From Phenylobacterium koreense (GTDB lineage Bacteria; Pseudomonadota; Alphaproteobacteria; Caulobacterales; Caulobacteraceae), in NCBI RefSeq assembly GCF_040545335.1, contig NZ_JBEPLU010000001.1, positions 682,001 to 746,000 on the forward strand: a stretch of DNA of 64,000 nt. The letters run 5' to 3'. A program made the translations under genes and the position numbers. Under the pieces are notes generated by a model. It did not search any database and was not told the origin of the DNA. It was given only the letters and a program-made list of their open reading frames with translations. Below are positions 1-8,984 of this stretch, piece after piece; position 1 is the stretch's first letter; every line of letters begins with the position of its first letter.

Positions 1-2907
1 GGCCAGGGCCTGTTCAGATTTGATGGCGTCAGTTTCGAGCCGATCGTCGCCGAGGGGGATGACCAGTCCCAAGGCCAGCCGAGCGCCCTGCTGGTGACGC
101 GCAATGGGGACGTCTGGAGCAACTTCTCATCTTCCGGACGCTTCGCCATCTATCGCAAGGGCGCCTTGCGACTTCTGGACGCTCCTGCGGCCCCGAACCG
201 GGTCATCGACATGGCCGAAGGCCTGGACGGCTCGATCTGGGCGCTGACCGCGAAGTTCGACGCTGAAGTCCTACGCCTGCGAAACGGCCAATGGACCTCA
301 TTCAACGTCAAGCAGGGCCTGCCCCTGGACGACGCGCTGAGCATGCTGGTCGCTGCGGACGGTGCGGTGTGGATCTCGTTCTGCAACTCGGTCGTACGGC
401 TGGCTGCGGGCGCAACGCGCTTTGAGACGGTGCGCAGCACGCCACAGGCCAACGGACGCCTGTCTGTCGATCAGGCTGGGCGCATCTGGCTGTCGGAGAA
501 GCGGGGCAGCTATCCGATCAGCGGCCCGGGCGGCGCTGGCTCGCCGCCGCCGCTTCGCGCCCCCTACCCGACCGACGACGCGCAGATCCGGGGCGCGCCG
601 GTCATCGACCACGCCGGCAACCTGTGGATCGCCACGCGCTATGACGGGGTGCAGCGCGTGGCCTCGATCAATCCCTCGGGTTCGGCCAATCCGCTGGCGG
701 AGCGTCTGCAAAGTAGCGGCGGCCTCTCCTCGGACGTCACCTATGACGTCCTGGAAGACCGGGAGGGCAACCTGTGGGTCGGCACCGAAAAGGGCCTGGA
801 CAAGCTGCGGCCGGCGACCCTGAGAGCCGAGCCGGAACTGACCAGGCCGGCCGCATTCGGAGACAAGCTCCTCGCCGCCTCGGACGGTTCGGTCTATATC
901 GGCGAGGCCAGGACCATCTACCGGATCGCGGCGGGCGGGCGGCCGGAACCCATCCTGCAGAACATTTCGGAGCCGCAGGCGCTGTGCGAAGCGCCGGACG
1001 GCGCGATCTGGATCGCCTTCTCCGACCAAATAACCGTGTGGCGGAATGGGCGCGTGCAACGGCGGATCGATCGGGCGCCGGCGAGCAACACCCACAGCAT
1101 CATCTTTGACTGCGCTTTCGATTCACGCGGCGACTACTGGACCGCCGCCGGCGGCGGCGGCATGCACCGCTTTCATGATGGCCGCTGGGAAGCCATGTAC
1201 GGCTCCGCCGCGGTCGACGGCTTCTACCCGACGACGCTGGTCGCTGGTCCCCGGGGAAATCTGGTTGTTCAATGGAGCCGCGACAGCCTGGCCTGGATTG
1301 GAGAGTCCGACCAGCCGTCTCTCTTGCGCTTCGACGCCGAGCATCGGCGGCGGTTCATTCCCGACCATGGCCAGGGCGGTCCGCAAGCCCTGACGCTCTA
1401 TCCGACGTCCGCCGGCGACATCATCGCAGCGGGCGCGTTTGGCCTGTCACGCTTCCAGGGGATGAGCATCCAGACCCTTTGGGCTGATCCCACGGCCGCG
1501 GACCGGCGGATCAGCGGCCTCGTGCAGACACCGGAAGGCGACACCTGGATCGCCTATCCCAGGACGTTGGTCCGTTTCCGCTCGTCGGACCTGGCCGAGG
1601 CCTTTTCCAAAGGCGAGGCGCCGCGGCCGACGCTGACGCTTGGCCTCGGCGATGGCCTGACCAGCCGGCCGCACTCCCACAGCCAGCGCTCCATCGTGCG
1701 AGGCGGCGACGGGCGCCTATGGGTCGCCACCGAGACCGGCGCCTTATGGATGGATCCCCGGCAGATCGCGCGGACCTATTTGCCGCCAGGACTGGCCATC
1801 AAATCGGTGACGGCCAATGGTCATCTCTATCGCGATCCCGCCTCGCTCAAGCTGGGCAGCGAAACGCCAAACGTCGAAATCGACTTCGCGGTCCTGAACT
1901 TTGCCGACCCCAAACGCAGCCAGGTGCGCTACCGGCTCAAGGGGTTCGACAGCACCTGGATAGACCCGGGCGCGAGGCGGCAAGCCTTCTACACGAACCT
2001 CCCGCCGGGGAAGTACGAGTTCCAGGTGATCGCCGCGAGCAGCGAAGGCGTCTGGAACCGCAAGGGCGCTTCGGTCGAGTTCGAGATTCCGCCGACCTTC
2101 TTCCAGTCGCCCTGGTTCCCCCTGCTCTGCCTGGCGCTCGCCACCGGGCTCTTCTGGCTGCTCTACCGCCTGCGCGTCGCCCAGGTCGCCGAGCGGGTTC
2201 GGGTGGGGCTGGAAGCGCGGCTGGGGGAGCGCGACCGCATCGCCCGCGAGCTGCACGATACGCTGTTGCAGAGCGTTCAGGGACTGATCCTGCGCTTCCA
2301 GTCCGTAGCCAATAAGATGGCGCCGGGAGATCCATCGAGAGATCTGCTCGAGACGGCCCTGAAGCGGGCCGATGATGTCATCGTGGACGGACGAAATCGG
2401 GTGCGAGACCTGCGGATCGCCGAGGGGCCGCGCGACCTGCGGGCGACCCTCGAGGACGTCATCGCCGCCACCGGCTTTGACCCGGCCGTGCTGGTCCAGG
2501 TCACCGAGGTCGGAGCCCCGCGTGCGGTGCATCCACTGATTGTGGCCGAGATCGGCCGTCTTTCCGGAGAGGCGCTGTTCAACATCGTGCGTCACGCCAG
2601 GGCCACCGCAGTCGAGGTCATGATCGAGTACTCTCCCCATCAACTCCTGGTCCGGCTTCGCGACAACGGCGTCGGCATCGCTGAAGAGGTGCTGGAGGCC
2701 GGCCGCAAGCCCGGTCACTTCGGCCTGATCGGAATGCGTGAGCGCGCCCAACGGATCGGCGGCGCGTTCTTCATCAACAGGCGCGCGGGGGCCGGCACGG
2801 AGGTGGCCCTAAAGCTGCCCGCCAACCTCGCCTTCGCCGACCGCGCCAAGGGCGCACGGCGGCCTTTTTCACAGCTTCGTTCCTGGAGGGGAACCGCCGG
2901 TGTCTGA
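1..2907 (+). CDS. Two-component regulator propeller sensor histidine kinase (5' partial)
   Basis: The reading frame is open from the first base of the window, so the start lies upstream; 968 residues are visible. The N-terminal two thirds is a series of propeller-type repeats with recurrent GxLWVGT/GNLWIAT-like blades. A Y_Y_Y domain (about residues 620-690) and one membrane segment (about 700-725) follow. The C-terminus is a HisKA_3 kinase: the phospho-accepting His lies in RELHDTLLQ, and the ATPase N-box (FNIVRHARA) and G-box (DNGVGI, GLIGMRER) are present. The predicted role is a membrane sensor with a periplasmic beta-propeller that phosphorylates the response regulator encoded immediately downstream, whose start overlaps this gene by 8 bp. 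The ligand cannot be inferred. Confidence 0.93.
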   Translation, partial: GQGLFRFDGVSFEPIVAEGDDQSQGQPSALLVTRNGDVWSNFSSSGRFAIYRKGALRLLDAPAAPNRVIDMAEGLDGSIWALTAKFDAEVLRLRNGQWTSFNVKQGLPLDDALSMLVAADGAVWISFCNSVVRLAAGATRFETVRSTPQANGRLSVDQAGRIWLSEKRGSYPISGPGGAGSPPPLRAPYPTDDAQIRGAPVIDHAGNLWIATRYDGVQRVASINPSGSANPLAERLQSSGGLSSDVTYDVLEDREGNLWVGTEKGLDKLRPATLRAEPELTRPAAFGDKLLAASDGSVYIGEARTIYRIAAGGRPEPILQNISEPQALCEAPDGAIWIAFSDQITVWRNGRVQRRIDRAPASNTHSIIFDCAFDSRGDYWTAAGGGGMHRFHDGRWEAMYGSAAVDGFYPTTLVAGPRGNLVVQWSRDSLAWIGESDQPSLLRFDAEHRRRFIPDHGQGGPQALTLYPTSAGDIIAAGAFGLSRFQGMSIQTLWADPTAADRRISGLVQTPEGDTWIAYPRTLVRFRSSDLAEAFSKGEAPRPTLTLGLGDGLTSRPHSHSQRSIVRGGDGRLWVATETGALWMDPRQIARTYLPPGLAIKSVTANGHLYRDPASLKLGSETPNVEIDFAVLNFADPKRSQVRYRLKGFDSTWIDPGARRQAFYTNLPPGKYEFQVIAASSEGVWNRKGASVEFEIPPTFFQSPWFPLLCLALATGLFWLLYRLRVAQVAERVRVGLEARLGERDRIARELHDTLLQSVQGLILRFQSVANKMAPGDPSRDLLETALKRADDVIVDGRNRVRDLRIAEGPRDLRATLEDVIAATGFDPAVLVQVTEVGAPRAVHPLIVAEIGRLSGEALFNIVRHARATAVEVMIEYSPHQLLVRLRDNGVGIAEEVLEAGRKPGHFGLIGMRERAQRIGGAFFINRRAGAGTEVALKLPANLAFADRAKGARRPFSQLRSWRGTAGV

Positions 2908-3535
2908 ATCCAGCTCCCGCCCCATCCGCATTCTTGTCGTCGACGATCATCCGATCCTGCGCGAGGGGGTCGCCCTGATCCTGGAGGACCGCACCGACAT
3001 GGCGGTCGTCGGCGAGGCCCGCGACGGGGTCGAAGCGATCGTGCGCTTCCGGGAGTTGCAGCCCGACGTGACGCTAATGGACCTGCAGATGCCCGGGATG
3101 GGCGGCTTGGACGCAATCAAGGCCATCCGCGCCGAACAGCCGGACGCCCGGATCGTGGTGCTCACGACCTATGACGGCGACGTCCAGGCCGTGCGGGCCC
3201 TGAAGGCCGGCGCGATGGGCTACCTTCTCAAGAGCAGCCTGCGCACCGAGATGCTGGACGCCATCCATCACGTGTACAGCGGCCGCCGCTACCTCCAGCG
3301 CAACGTCGCCGAAGAGATCGCGCTCCACATCGTCGACGACGCGCTCAGCGAGAGGGAGGTCGCGGTGCTGGAACTGGTCGCGGTCGGCAAGGCGAACAAG
3401 CAGATCGCCTGGGAACTGGGCCTGTCGGAGGAAACCGTGAAAGCGCACCTCAAGGCGATCTTCGGCAAGCTGGACGTCGCTGATCGAACGCACGCCGTCA
3501 CGGTCGCCGTCCGCCGAGGGATCATCGTTCTCTGA
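2900..3535 (+). CDS. NarL/FixJ-type response regulator
   Basis: This 211-residue protein has an N-terminal receiver domain with the acidic pair in VVDDH and the phospho-accepting Asp in the segment LMDLQMPGMGG. It ends in a LuxR-type helix-turn-helix (LSEREVAVLEL ... NKQIAWELGLSEETVKAHL). It is the cognate regulator of the overlapping sensor kinase. The GTG start is preceded by GGAGGGG about nine bases upstream and lies inside the kinase reading frame, indicating translational coupling. Its target genes are unknown; the hydrolase gene downstream is a possible target by proximity only. Confidence 0.95.
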   Translation: MSESSSRPIRILVVDDHPILREGVALILEDRTDMAVVGEARDGVEAIVRFRELQPDVTLMDLQMPGMGGLDAIKAIRAEQPDARIVVLTTYDGDVQAVRALKAGAMGYLLKSSLRTEMLDAIHHVYSGRRYLQRNVAEEIALHIVDDALSEREVAVLELVAVGKANKQIAWELGLSEETVKAHLKAIFGKLDVADRTHAVTVAVRRGIIVL

Positions 3536-3597
3536 CGCCGGGGATCGATCAGGACCAAGGGCCAACCTGCCGTATACCAAGGCATAGGCCATCCCCT

Positions 3598-3620
3598 CCC
3601 GGCGGACGTTCGCCGCCGGG
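3598..3620 (+). terminator. GC-rich hairpin after the two-component operon
   Basis: An 8-bp perfect stem (CCCGGCGG/CCGCCGGG) with a 7-base loop lies 60 bases past the response regulator stop. There is no T-tract, so it could be a processing or Rho-linked end rather than a classical intrinsic terminator. Confidence 0.35.
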
Positions 3621-3729
3621 CGGACCTAGCCGAAAGCACGATTGAGGTGCTGGCCGCCCGAATGAGAGCCTTGCCCCATGGCGCCTAGAGCGTCGGCGAG
3701 AGCCCGCGCGGCTCAGGAGGAGCGAGACC

Positions 3730-4590
3730 ATGGCTACCATCACCACCCACGACGGCGTCCACATTTTCTACAAGGACTGGGGGCCGAAGGACGCACAGCC
3801 GATCGTCTTTCACCACGGCTGGCCGCTTAGCTCGGACGACTGGGACAACCAGATGATGTTCTTCCTGGCGGCGGGGTATCGCGTCATCGCGCATGATCGA
3901 CGGGGCCACGGACGATCAGACCAGACCGATCTCGGCAACGAGATGGACACCTACGCGGATGATGTCGCCCAGCTAGTCAGGGCGCTCGACCTCAAGAACG
4001 CCATTCACGTCGGGCATTCGACGGGCGGCGGCGAGGTCACGCGTTACGTGGCGCGGGCCGAACCCGGGCGCGTGTCCAAGGCCGTGCTGATCGACGCAGT
4101 GCCGCCCGTGATGGTCAAGAAGGACTCAAATCCGGGTGGAACGCCGATCGAGGTGTTCGACGGGTATCGCGCGGCGTTGGCGGCCAACCGCGCTCAGCTC
4201 TACCTCGATATTCCGACCGGCCCGTTCTACGGCTTCAACCGGCCAGGCGCGAAGGTGTCCGAGGGATTGATCCGCAATTGGTGGCGGCAGGGCATGATGG
4301 GAAGCGTCAAGGCCGGATACGAGTGCATCAAGGCGTTCTCGGAGACCGACTTCACCGAGGATCTCAAGGCGATCGACGTTCCGGTTCTGGTGATCCACAG
4401 CGAAGACGACCAGATCGTACCCTATGCCGATTCAGCGCCTCTGACGGTCAAGCTCCTGAAGAACGGCGTGCTCAAGACCTACAAGGACCTGCCGCACGGA
4501 GCGTGTCAGACGCACCCGGAGATCGTGAACGCCGACCTGCTGGCGTTCATCAAGGGCGAAGCGGCCGGAGACACGCGCGCGGTCGCCTAA
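3730..4590 (+). CDS. Alpha/beta hydrolase, non-heme chloroperoxidase type
   Basis: The 286 residues match the cofactor-free haloperoxidase/esterase branch of the alpha/beta hydrolases. The oxyanion region is HHGWPLS (about 28-34) and the nucleophile elbow is GHSTGG with Ser97. A late Asp ([10 protein letters not shown]) and a His (LPHGACQTH) complete a plausible catalytic triad. There is no signal peptide, so it is probably cytosolic. The ATG follows AGGAGG at a good distance. In this family, peroxidase activity is usually a side reaction of an esterase or perhydrolase; the real substrate is unknown. It stands alone, converging with the MFS gene. Confidence 0.9.
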   Translation: MATITTHDGVHIFYKDWGPKDAQPIVFHHGWPLSSDDWDNQMMFFLAAGYRVIAHDRRGHGRSDQTDLGNEMDTYADDVAQLVRALDLKNAIHVGHSTGGGEVTRYVARAEPGRVSKAVLIDAVPPVMVKKDSNPGGTPIEVFDGYRAALAANRAQLYLDIPTGPFYGFNRPGAKVSEGLIRNWWRQGMMGSVKAGYECIKAFSETDFTEDLKAIDVPVLVIHSEDDQIVPYADSAPLTVKLLKNGVLKTYKDLPHGACQTHPEIVNADLLAFIKGEAAGDTRAVA

Positions 4591-4710
4591 GGCGGGACCA
4601 CGTGTTGACCACGCCCGATAGCAGGTGAGCCGGGCGGCGACTGTGACGCCCCTCCGCCCTCCTGCGCCATGACGGGCCATCGCCTGATCCCGCCTTGAAG
4701 CGGGAAGCGG

Positions 4711-6159
4711 TCAGATCCGCGGAACCCGGCCGCTCATTTCGTCTCCGGCGTTCGGCGGCAGGCGTATGAACCACAACATGGAGATCAGGGTCACCAGCCC
4801 CACGATGATGAAGGCGGGAGACACGACCTCCGGAGTGAGCGTGGTCGTGTGGTTCACGGTCATCAGCAGGTGCAGAAGAAGAGCCGACAAGGCGATGCCG
4901 ATGGACTGCACCAGTTGCTGGATCATGGAGGAGGTGGTGGTCGCGCGGCTCATCTCCTCCTGATCGATGTCGGCATAGACCATCCCGCTCAGGCTGGTGA
5001 ATTGCAGCGAGCGGAAGAAGCCGCCGATCCCCAGCACCAGCATGATGCCCCAATGCGGCCAGGTCGGGCGGAACAGCGAGTAGGACATGAAGCTGAGCGC
5101 CACGATCACCCCGTTGACCAGCAACACGGTGCGGAAACCGAACCGGCGCAGGAGCGGCGGAGCGCTGGTCTTCATCAGCAGGGCTCCCATCGCGGAGACG
5201 AAGGTCATGGTTCCGGCCGCGAACGCGGTCATTCCGAACGCCACCTGCAACATCATCGCCAGGAGGAAGGGGTTGGCCCCCATCCCCACCCGCATGAAGC
5301 CGCCGCCGATTACCGATGCGGAGAAGGTGCGGTTCTTGAAGACGTCCAGGTTGACCACCGCGTGCGGCGTGCGGCGGGCGTGCCGGCCGTAGATGACGAG
5401 GCTGACGGCGCCGGCGCCGAACAGGGCGGCTACGGCCCAGGGGCTCAACAGATCACGCCCGAGGTTCTCGAAGCCGAAGATCAGGCAGGCGAGGCCCACG
5501 CCAGTCAATATGATGCCGGTCAGGTCAACCCGCGGCGGCTCCTGCTCCTTCACTTCCGGCACGTAGCGATAGACCAGGACGAGGCCAATCAGGGCGATCG
5601 GCAAGTTTATCAGGAAGATCCATCGCCAACTGGCGAAGGTGACGATCGCGCCGCCAAGTATCGGTCCGACCACCGGCCCCAGCAACGCCGGCATCGTCAA
5701 CACCGCAAGCGCGCCCACCAGTTCGCTCTTGGGCGTCGTCCGAAGCAGAACAAGGCGGCCGACTGGCATCAAGGTGGCGCCGGCGACCCCTTGAAGGAAA
5801 CGCGCGATGACCAGGCCGAGCATGTCGTTCGCCATGCCGCAGGCGAGCGAACCTATCGTGTAGAGCACGATGGAGCTCATAAATACCCGCCGCGCGCCGA
5901 AGCGATCGGCGATCCAGGCGCTGAGCGGGAGGAATATGGCCGCCGCCAGCATGTAGGTGGTGATGGCGACATTGAGCCGGATGGGCTCGACACCAAACGT
6001 CTCGGCCATGGCGGGCAGCGCATTGGAGATCACCGTCGCGTTCAGCGTCTGCATCAGCAGCGCCGAGCCGATGATCGCCGGCACCAGCCAGCCCCTGGTG
6101 ACCGCGCTGTCGTCTTTCGTCGCGACGGCGCCTTCGATCGTCCCTTCCGGAGAGCTCAT
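4711..6159 (-). CDS. MFS drug efflux transporter, DHA2 (EmrB/QacA) family
   Basis: This 482-residue membrane protein has about 14 hydrophobic segments. Residues typical of DHA2 exporters occur: the loop 2-3 motif (WIADRFGARRVF) and a motif C-like stretch (PALLGPVVGPILGG). It is expected to be a proton-driven efflux pump for a hydrophobic or aromatic compound. It overlaps the upstream marR gene by 4 bp, so the two are co-transcribed from the promoter carrying the palindrome at 6597-6615, a standard repressor-pump arrangement. Confidence 0.93.
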   Translation of the reverse strand: MSSPEGTIEGAVATKDDSAVTRGWLVPAIIGSALLMQTLNATVISNALPAMAETFGVEPIRLNVAITTYMLAAAIFLPLSAWIADRFGARRVFMSSIVLYTIGSLACGMANDMLGLVIARFLQGVAGATLMPVGRLVLLRTTPKSELVGALAVLTMPALLGPVVGPILGGAIVTFASWRWIFLINLPIALIGLVLVYRYVPEVKEQEPPRVDLTGIILTGVGLACLIFGFENLGRDLLSPWAVAALFGAGAVSLVIYGRHARRTPHAVVNLDVFKNRTFSASVIGGGFMRVGMGANPFLLAMMLQVAFGMTAFAAGTMTFVSAMGALLMKTSAPPLLRRFGFRTVLLVNGVIVALSFMSYSLFRPTWPHWGIMLVLGIGGFFRSLQFTSLSGMVYADIDQEEMSRATTTSSMIQQLVQSIGIALSALLLHLLMTVNHTTTLTPEVVSPAFIIVGLVTLISMLWFIRLPPNAGDEMSGRVPRI

Positions 6160-6590
6160 GGCGCCACGAGCCTCAGCAGGGGGGCGGCGGCCCGCGCGAG
6201 CGCGTCGCGTTCTTCCGGCGGAAGGCCGCGCAGACGCGACGCCAACCAGTCGTTCCGTTCACGCCGAATCTGGTCGAGCTTGTCCAGACCCGCGGAGGTG
6301 ATCGCAAGGCCACACCGTCGCCCGTCCTCAGCGTCGTCGCTGCGGCTGACGAGGCCGGCCTCCGCGAGGCGTTTGACGTGGGCGCTCATCGTCGGGCGGG
6401 ACGTGCGCTCGGCGTCGGCCAGGGCGCTGACGCCGATCCCGGGGTTCATGCGGATTTGCCCGAGCAGCAGGGCGTCCTGCTCGGAGAGCCCCGCCTTCCG
6501 CGCCTCCTGACGAAGCCGGCGGGACACGCGTAGCAGCGCCGGGCGTAGCGCCTCGGCCAGGGCTGTGACTTCTGAGTTGGCTGCAAGCAT
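6156..6590 (-). CDS. MarR-family transcriptional regulator
   Basis: The 144-residue protein has a winged helix-turn-helix: the recognition region is around VSALADAERTSRPTMSAHVKRL, followed by a wing with the typical D-x-R-D-G-R-like stretch (DDAEDGRRCGLAITSAG). It probably represses itself and the downstream efflux gene until a ligand binds. A perfect palindrome sits only 6 bp upstream of the ATG, which supports autoregulation. The inducer is unknown. Confidence 0.93.
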   Translation of the reverse strand: MLAANSEVTALAEALRPALLRVSRRLRQEARKAGLSEQDALLLGQIRMNPGIGVSALADAERTSRPTMSAHVKRLAEAGLVSRSDDAEDGRRCGLAITSAGLDKLDQIRRERNDWLASRLRGLPPEERDALARAAAPLLRLVAP

Positions 6591-6596
6591 GCGAGG

Positions 6597-6615
6597 TAGT
6601 TAGATCGTCTAACTA
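6597..6615 (-). promoter_or_regulatory. Palindromic operator for the MarR-MFS operon
   Basis: TAGTTAGA-TCG-TCTAACTA is a perfect inverted repeat with 8-bp arms and a 3-bp spacer, immediately upstream of the marR start codon. Size and symmetry fit a MarR dimer site. It is followed by a further copy of the half-site (AACTAACTAG). Confidence 0.75.
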
Positions 6616-6712
6616 ACTAGTCAAGCGCTATCCTCGGCCATCGGCGCTTACGCCCTCGCCCGACCAGGTTGGACGTAATACGTCGCCAAGCTGCGGCGCT
6701 GCAGGCCAGGAA

Positions 6713-6797
6713 GGTCGGCTGGAGCCGACCGGTTGCAGACCTTCTGTAAATCGGTCCATCAAACGGCGCGGATATCAGGCCGACATCCGCGTTTTTT
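6713..6797 (+). ncRNA. Structured leader or small RNA ending in an intrinsic terminator
   Basis: Two stem-loops lie in tandem on the + strand: GGTCGGCT/AGCCGACC with a 2-base loop (6713-6730), and CGCGGAT/ATCCGCG (6767-6773 with 6785-6791) followed at once by six T residues (6792-6797). The second has the form of a Rho-independent terminator. It ends 24 bases before the GTG start of the downstream gene, and no gene on this strand precedes it within 2 kb. It is therefore either the end of a small RNA starting in the marR intergenic region, or an attenuator controlling the 720-residue protein gene. Function is unproven. Confidence 0.5.
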
Positions 6798-6821
6798 CTA
6801 GTCAGGTGAGGAACCGCGCAA

Positions 6822-8984
6822 GTGCTTGGATTGGTGTTCCGTCAGGCCGCCTGTGGCCTTGCCGCCTCCCTGGCGCTGGTGAGCGCCGCCTGTTTTGCAG
6901 GCCCCGCCCGAGCGAGCGGCGACTTTGGTTGCGAGCCGCAACTGTCGCTGGTCCCGACCGCAGTCGATACGCAGTGCTGGAACGCGCCGTTCCTCAACCC
7001 CCAGAACGACAGCCGGACCAATCTCCAGCTCCTGTTGAATGACGCAGAAGGGATCGGAGCGCCCAAGCCCCCGCCCCTGACGCCTCTGGACGAGCCGTGG
7101 CGGCGTCGCCTCACACGTTGGGAGACGCCGTTCTGGCTAGACGACTTCAGAGCCGCCTTCGGCGACGAACCTGACACCGGCTCCGACGAGTTCGCGGCCG
7201 GAGAAGGCTCCCGCTGCCGAAGCAACGACAGCGGTATGGCCGACTTCCAGGCGGCGGTCGAGGCGAGCAGGCTGAAGGAAGACGACAAGGCCGCGCTGAT
7301 CGCGCTGCGCCGCGGCCATGGCGCTTCCTGTGGGAATGCGCCGGCCGATGACAGTCCGCCCGAGGAAGGCAAGCGTCTCGGCTCGTCCCTGGCCCGCCAG
7401 TTCGCCAGCTACTCGCAGGGCGCCGCCTCCTTCTACGCCAGCGATTTCGCTGGCGCGCAAAGCCACTTCGCCCTGGCGCGCGCCAGCCGGAACGCCTGGC
7501 TGCGGGAGGCCGCGACCTACATGCAGGGCCGTGTGGCGTTGAACGCGGCGCAGGCGAACGCCTTCGGCGAATGGGGCGAGCTCGACCGCGGGCGCGTTGA
7601 CAAGGCCTCCCTGGACGAGGCCGTGCGACTTTTCGAGGCCTACCTGAAAGCCTATCCTGAAGGGCGCTACGCAGCCTCCGCCCGCGGCCTGTTCCGACGC
7701 GCCGCGTGGCTGGGCGGCAGGAACGATGAGCTGTCGGCCCTGTTCGCCTGGCAGTTCGATCATCTCGGTCCCAACGCGCGGAACACGTCGGTCCAGGCTC
7801 TGGTCCAGGAGGCGGACGCCAAGCTGCTCAGCGAAGCGGATCTGTCGGGGTTGAAGGAGCCTCGCCTGCTGGCGACCGCCGACCTGATGCGGATGCGGAT
7901 CTTCAGGGACGACAAGGGTCAGGTGGTGGAGCCCATGCAGATCAGGCGCGAGGAGCTCGAGGCCCAGCGCCCGGCGTTCGCCGGCCGCGAGGCGCTATTC
8001 GACTATCTGCTCGCGGCGCACGCGTTCTATGTGGACAACGATCCCGCCGGCGCGCTCAAGCGCCTCGGTGACATGGCGCCCGGCGCGAAGATGGGCTCGC
8101 TCGAATTCAGCCGGCAGATGCTGCGCGGGTTGGGTCTGGAGGCGACCGGAAACCCGACCGCCGCGCGCGGCCAGTTCCAGCGCCTCATCCCCACCGCCGA
8201 GCCCCTGATGCAGCGGCCGGCGGTCGAGCTGGCGCTCACCATGAATTACGAAAGGACCGGCGATCTCGGCATGGCGTTCCTTCCCGGCTCACCAATCCTG
8301 AGCGAAGACTATCGCCGTCAGCTTCTGACCTATTCTGCGAGCGCCGAGCTGCTGCGGCAGCAGGCTTCCGCCGCGGACGCGCCCGAGACCGAGCGCCGCA
8401 CGGCCCTGTTCGTCCTGCTCTACAAGCAGTTGACCCGCGGTCGCTATAAGGACTTTCTGGCCGATCTGAAGCAGCTTCCGCCGGCGGCCGTCTTCGCCGA
8501 CACGACCAACGAACCTTATGACGATCCGACCCGGCGGCTCGGCCTGTTCCACTGGTCGGGCACGGCCGCGGGCCAGGGCTACGCCTGTCCGTCGATCGAG
8601 ACCGTGGCCGGCGCGCTGGCGCGAGACGCCCGCAAACCCGAGGCGCTGATCTGTCTGGCCGAGTTCTTCCGCAAGAACAGCCTGGACGACAGCTACGTGG
8701 ACGAGGCGCCGGCCGCGGGTGAACTTGGCGGCGGCCCCTCGCAGTTCCCGGGCGGCGCCTTCTCGCGGCTGGACGTCTACAAGCAGATCCTGGCCGAGCC
8801 GAAGGCCACGGCCGAGGTCCGCGCCTATGCCCTATACCGCGCCGTGAACTGCTATGCGCCGAGCGGCCACAACGCCTGCGGCGGCGCCGACGTCCCGCTC
8901 AGCCAGCGCAAGCAGTGGTTCCAGGACCTGAAGACCAGGCACTCCGCCTCACCCTGGGCCGAGAGGTTGAAATACTATTGGTGA
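6822..8984 (+). CDS. Secreted protein of unknown function, helical-repeat-like
   Basis: I do not recognise a named family. The 720 residues begin with a clear Sec signal peptide (hydrophobic stretch about 9-27, cleavage near ARA-SG). An early Cys-containing region (FGCEP, TQCWN, SRCRS, ASCGN) suggests periplasmic disulfides. The middle is alanine-rich and helical, with spacing like TPR or Sel1-type repeats (FYASDFAGAQSHFALARAS; LFEAYLKAYPEGRYA, the latter resembling BamD/YbgF-type repeats). Late Cys residues (CPSIE, LICLAEF, NCYAPSGHNACGG) also occur. The GTG start follows GAGGAA eight bases upstream. It is coupled by a 4-bp overlap to the DUF3142 gene, suggesting one process in the cell envelope. 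Confidence 0.8.
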   Translation: MLGLVFRQAACGLAASLALVSAACFAGPARASGDFGCEPQLSLVPTAVDTQCWNAPFLNPQNDSRTNLQLLLNDAEGIGAPKPPPLTPLDEPWRRRLTRWETPFWLDDFRAAFGDEPDTGSDEFAAGEGSRCRSNDSGMADFQAAVEASRLKEDDKAALIALRRGHGASCGNAPADDSPPEEGKRLGSSLARQFASYSQGAASFYASDFAGAQSHFALARASRNAWLREAATYMQGRVALNAAQANAFGEWGELDRGRVDKASLDEAVRLFEAYLKAYPEGRYAASARGLFRRAAWLGGRNDELSALFAWQFDHLGPNARNTSVQALVQEADAKLLSEADLSGLKEPRLLATADLMRMRIFRDDKGQVVEPMQIRREELEAQRPAFAGREALFDYLLAAHAFYVDNDPAGALKRLGDMAPGAKMGSLEFSRQMLRGLGLEATGNPTAARGQFQRLIPTAEPLMQRPAVELALTMNYERTGDLGMAFLPGSPILSEDYRRQLLTYSASAELLRQQASAADAPETERRTALFVLLYKQLTRGRYKDFLADLKQLPPAAVFADTTNEPYDDPTRRLGLFHWSGTAAGQGYACPSIETVAGALARDARKPEALICLAEFFRKNSLDDSYVDEAPAAGELGGGPSQFPGGAFSRLDVYKQILAEPKATAEVRAYALYRAVNCYAPSGHNACGGADVPLSQRKQWFQDLKTRHSASPWAERLKYYW

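Noticed and set aside
4688..4705. TCCCGC/GCGGGA hairpin between the hydrolase and MFS genes as a terminator
   Set aside because: The stem is only 6 bp, with no T-tract on either strand.
4849..6510. A 553-codon open frame antisense to the MFS and marR genes
   Set aside because: It lies opposite clear MFS and MarR coding sequences and its product is low-complexity (His/Gln/Arg-rich), the typical shadow of a GC-rich gene.
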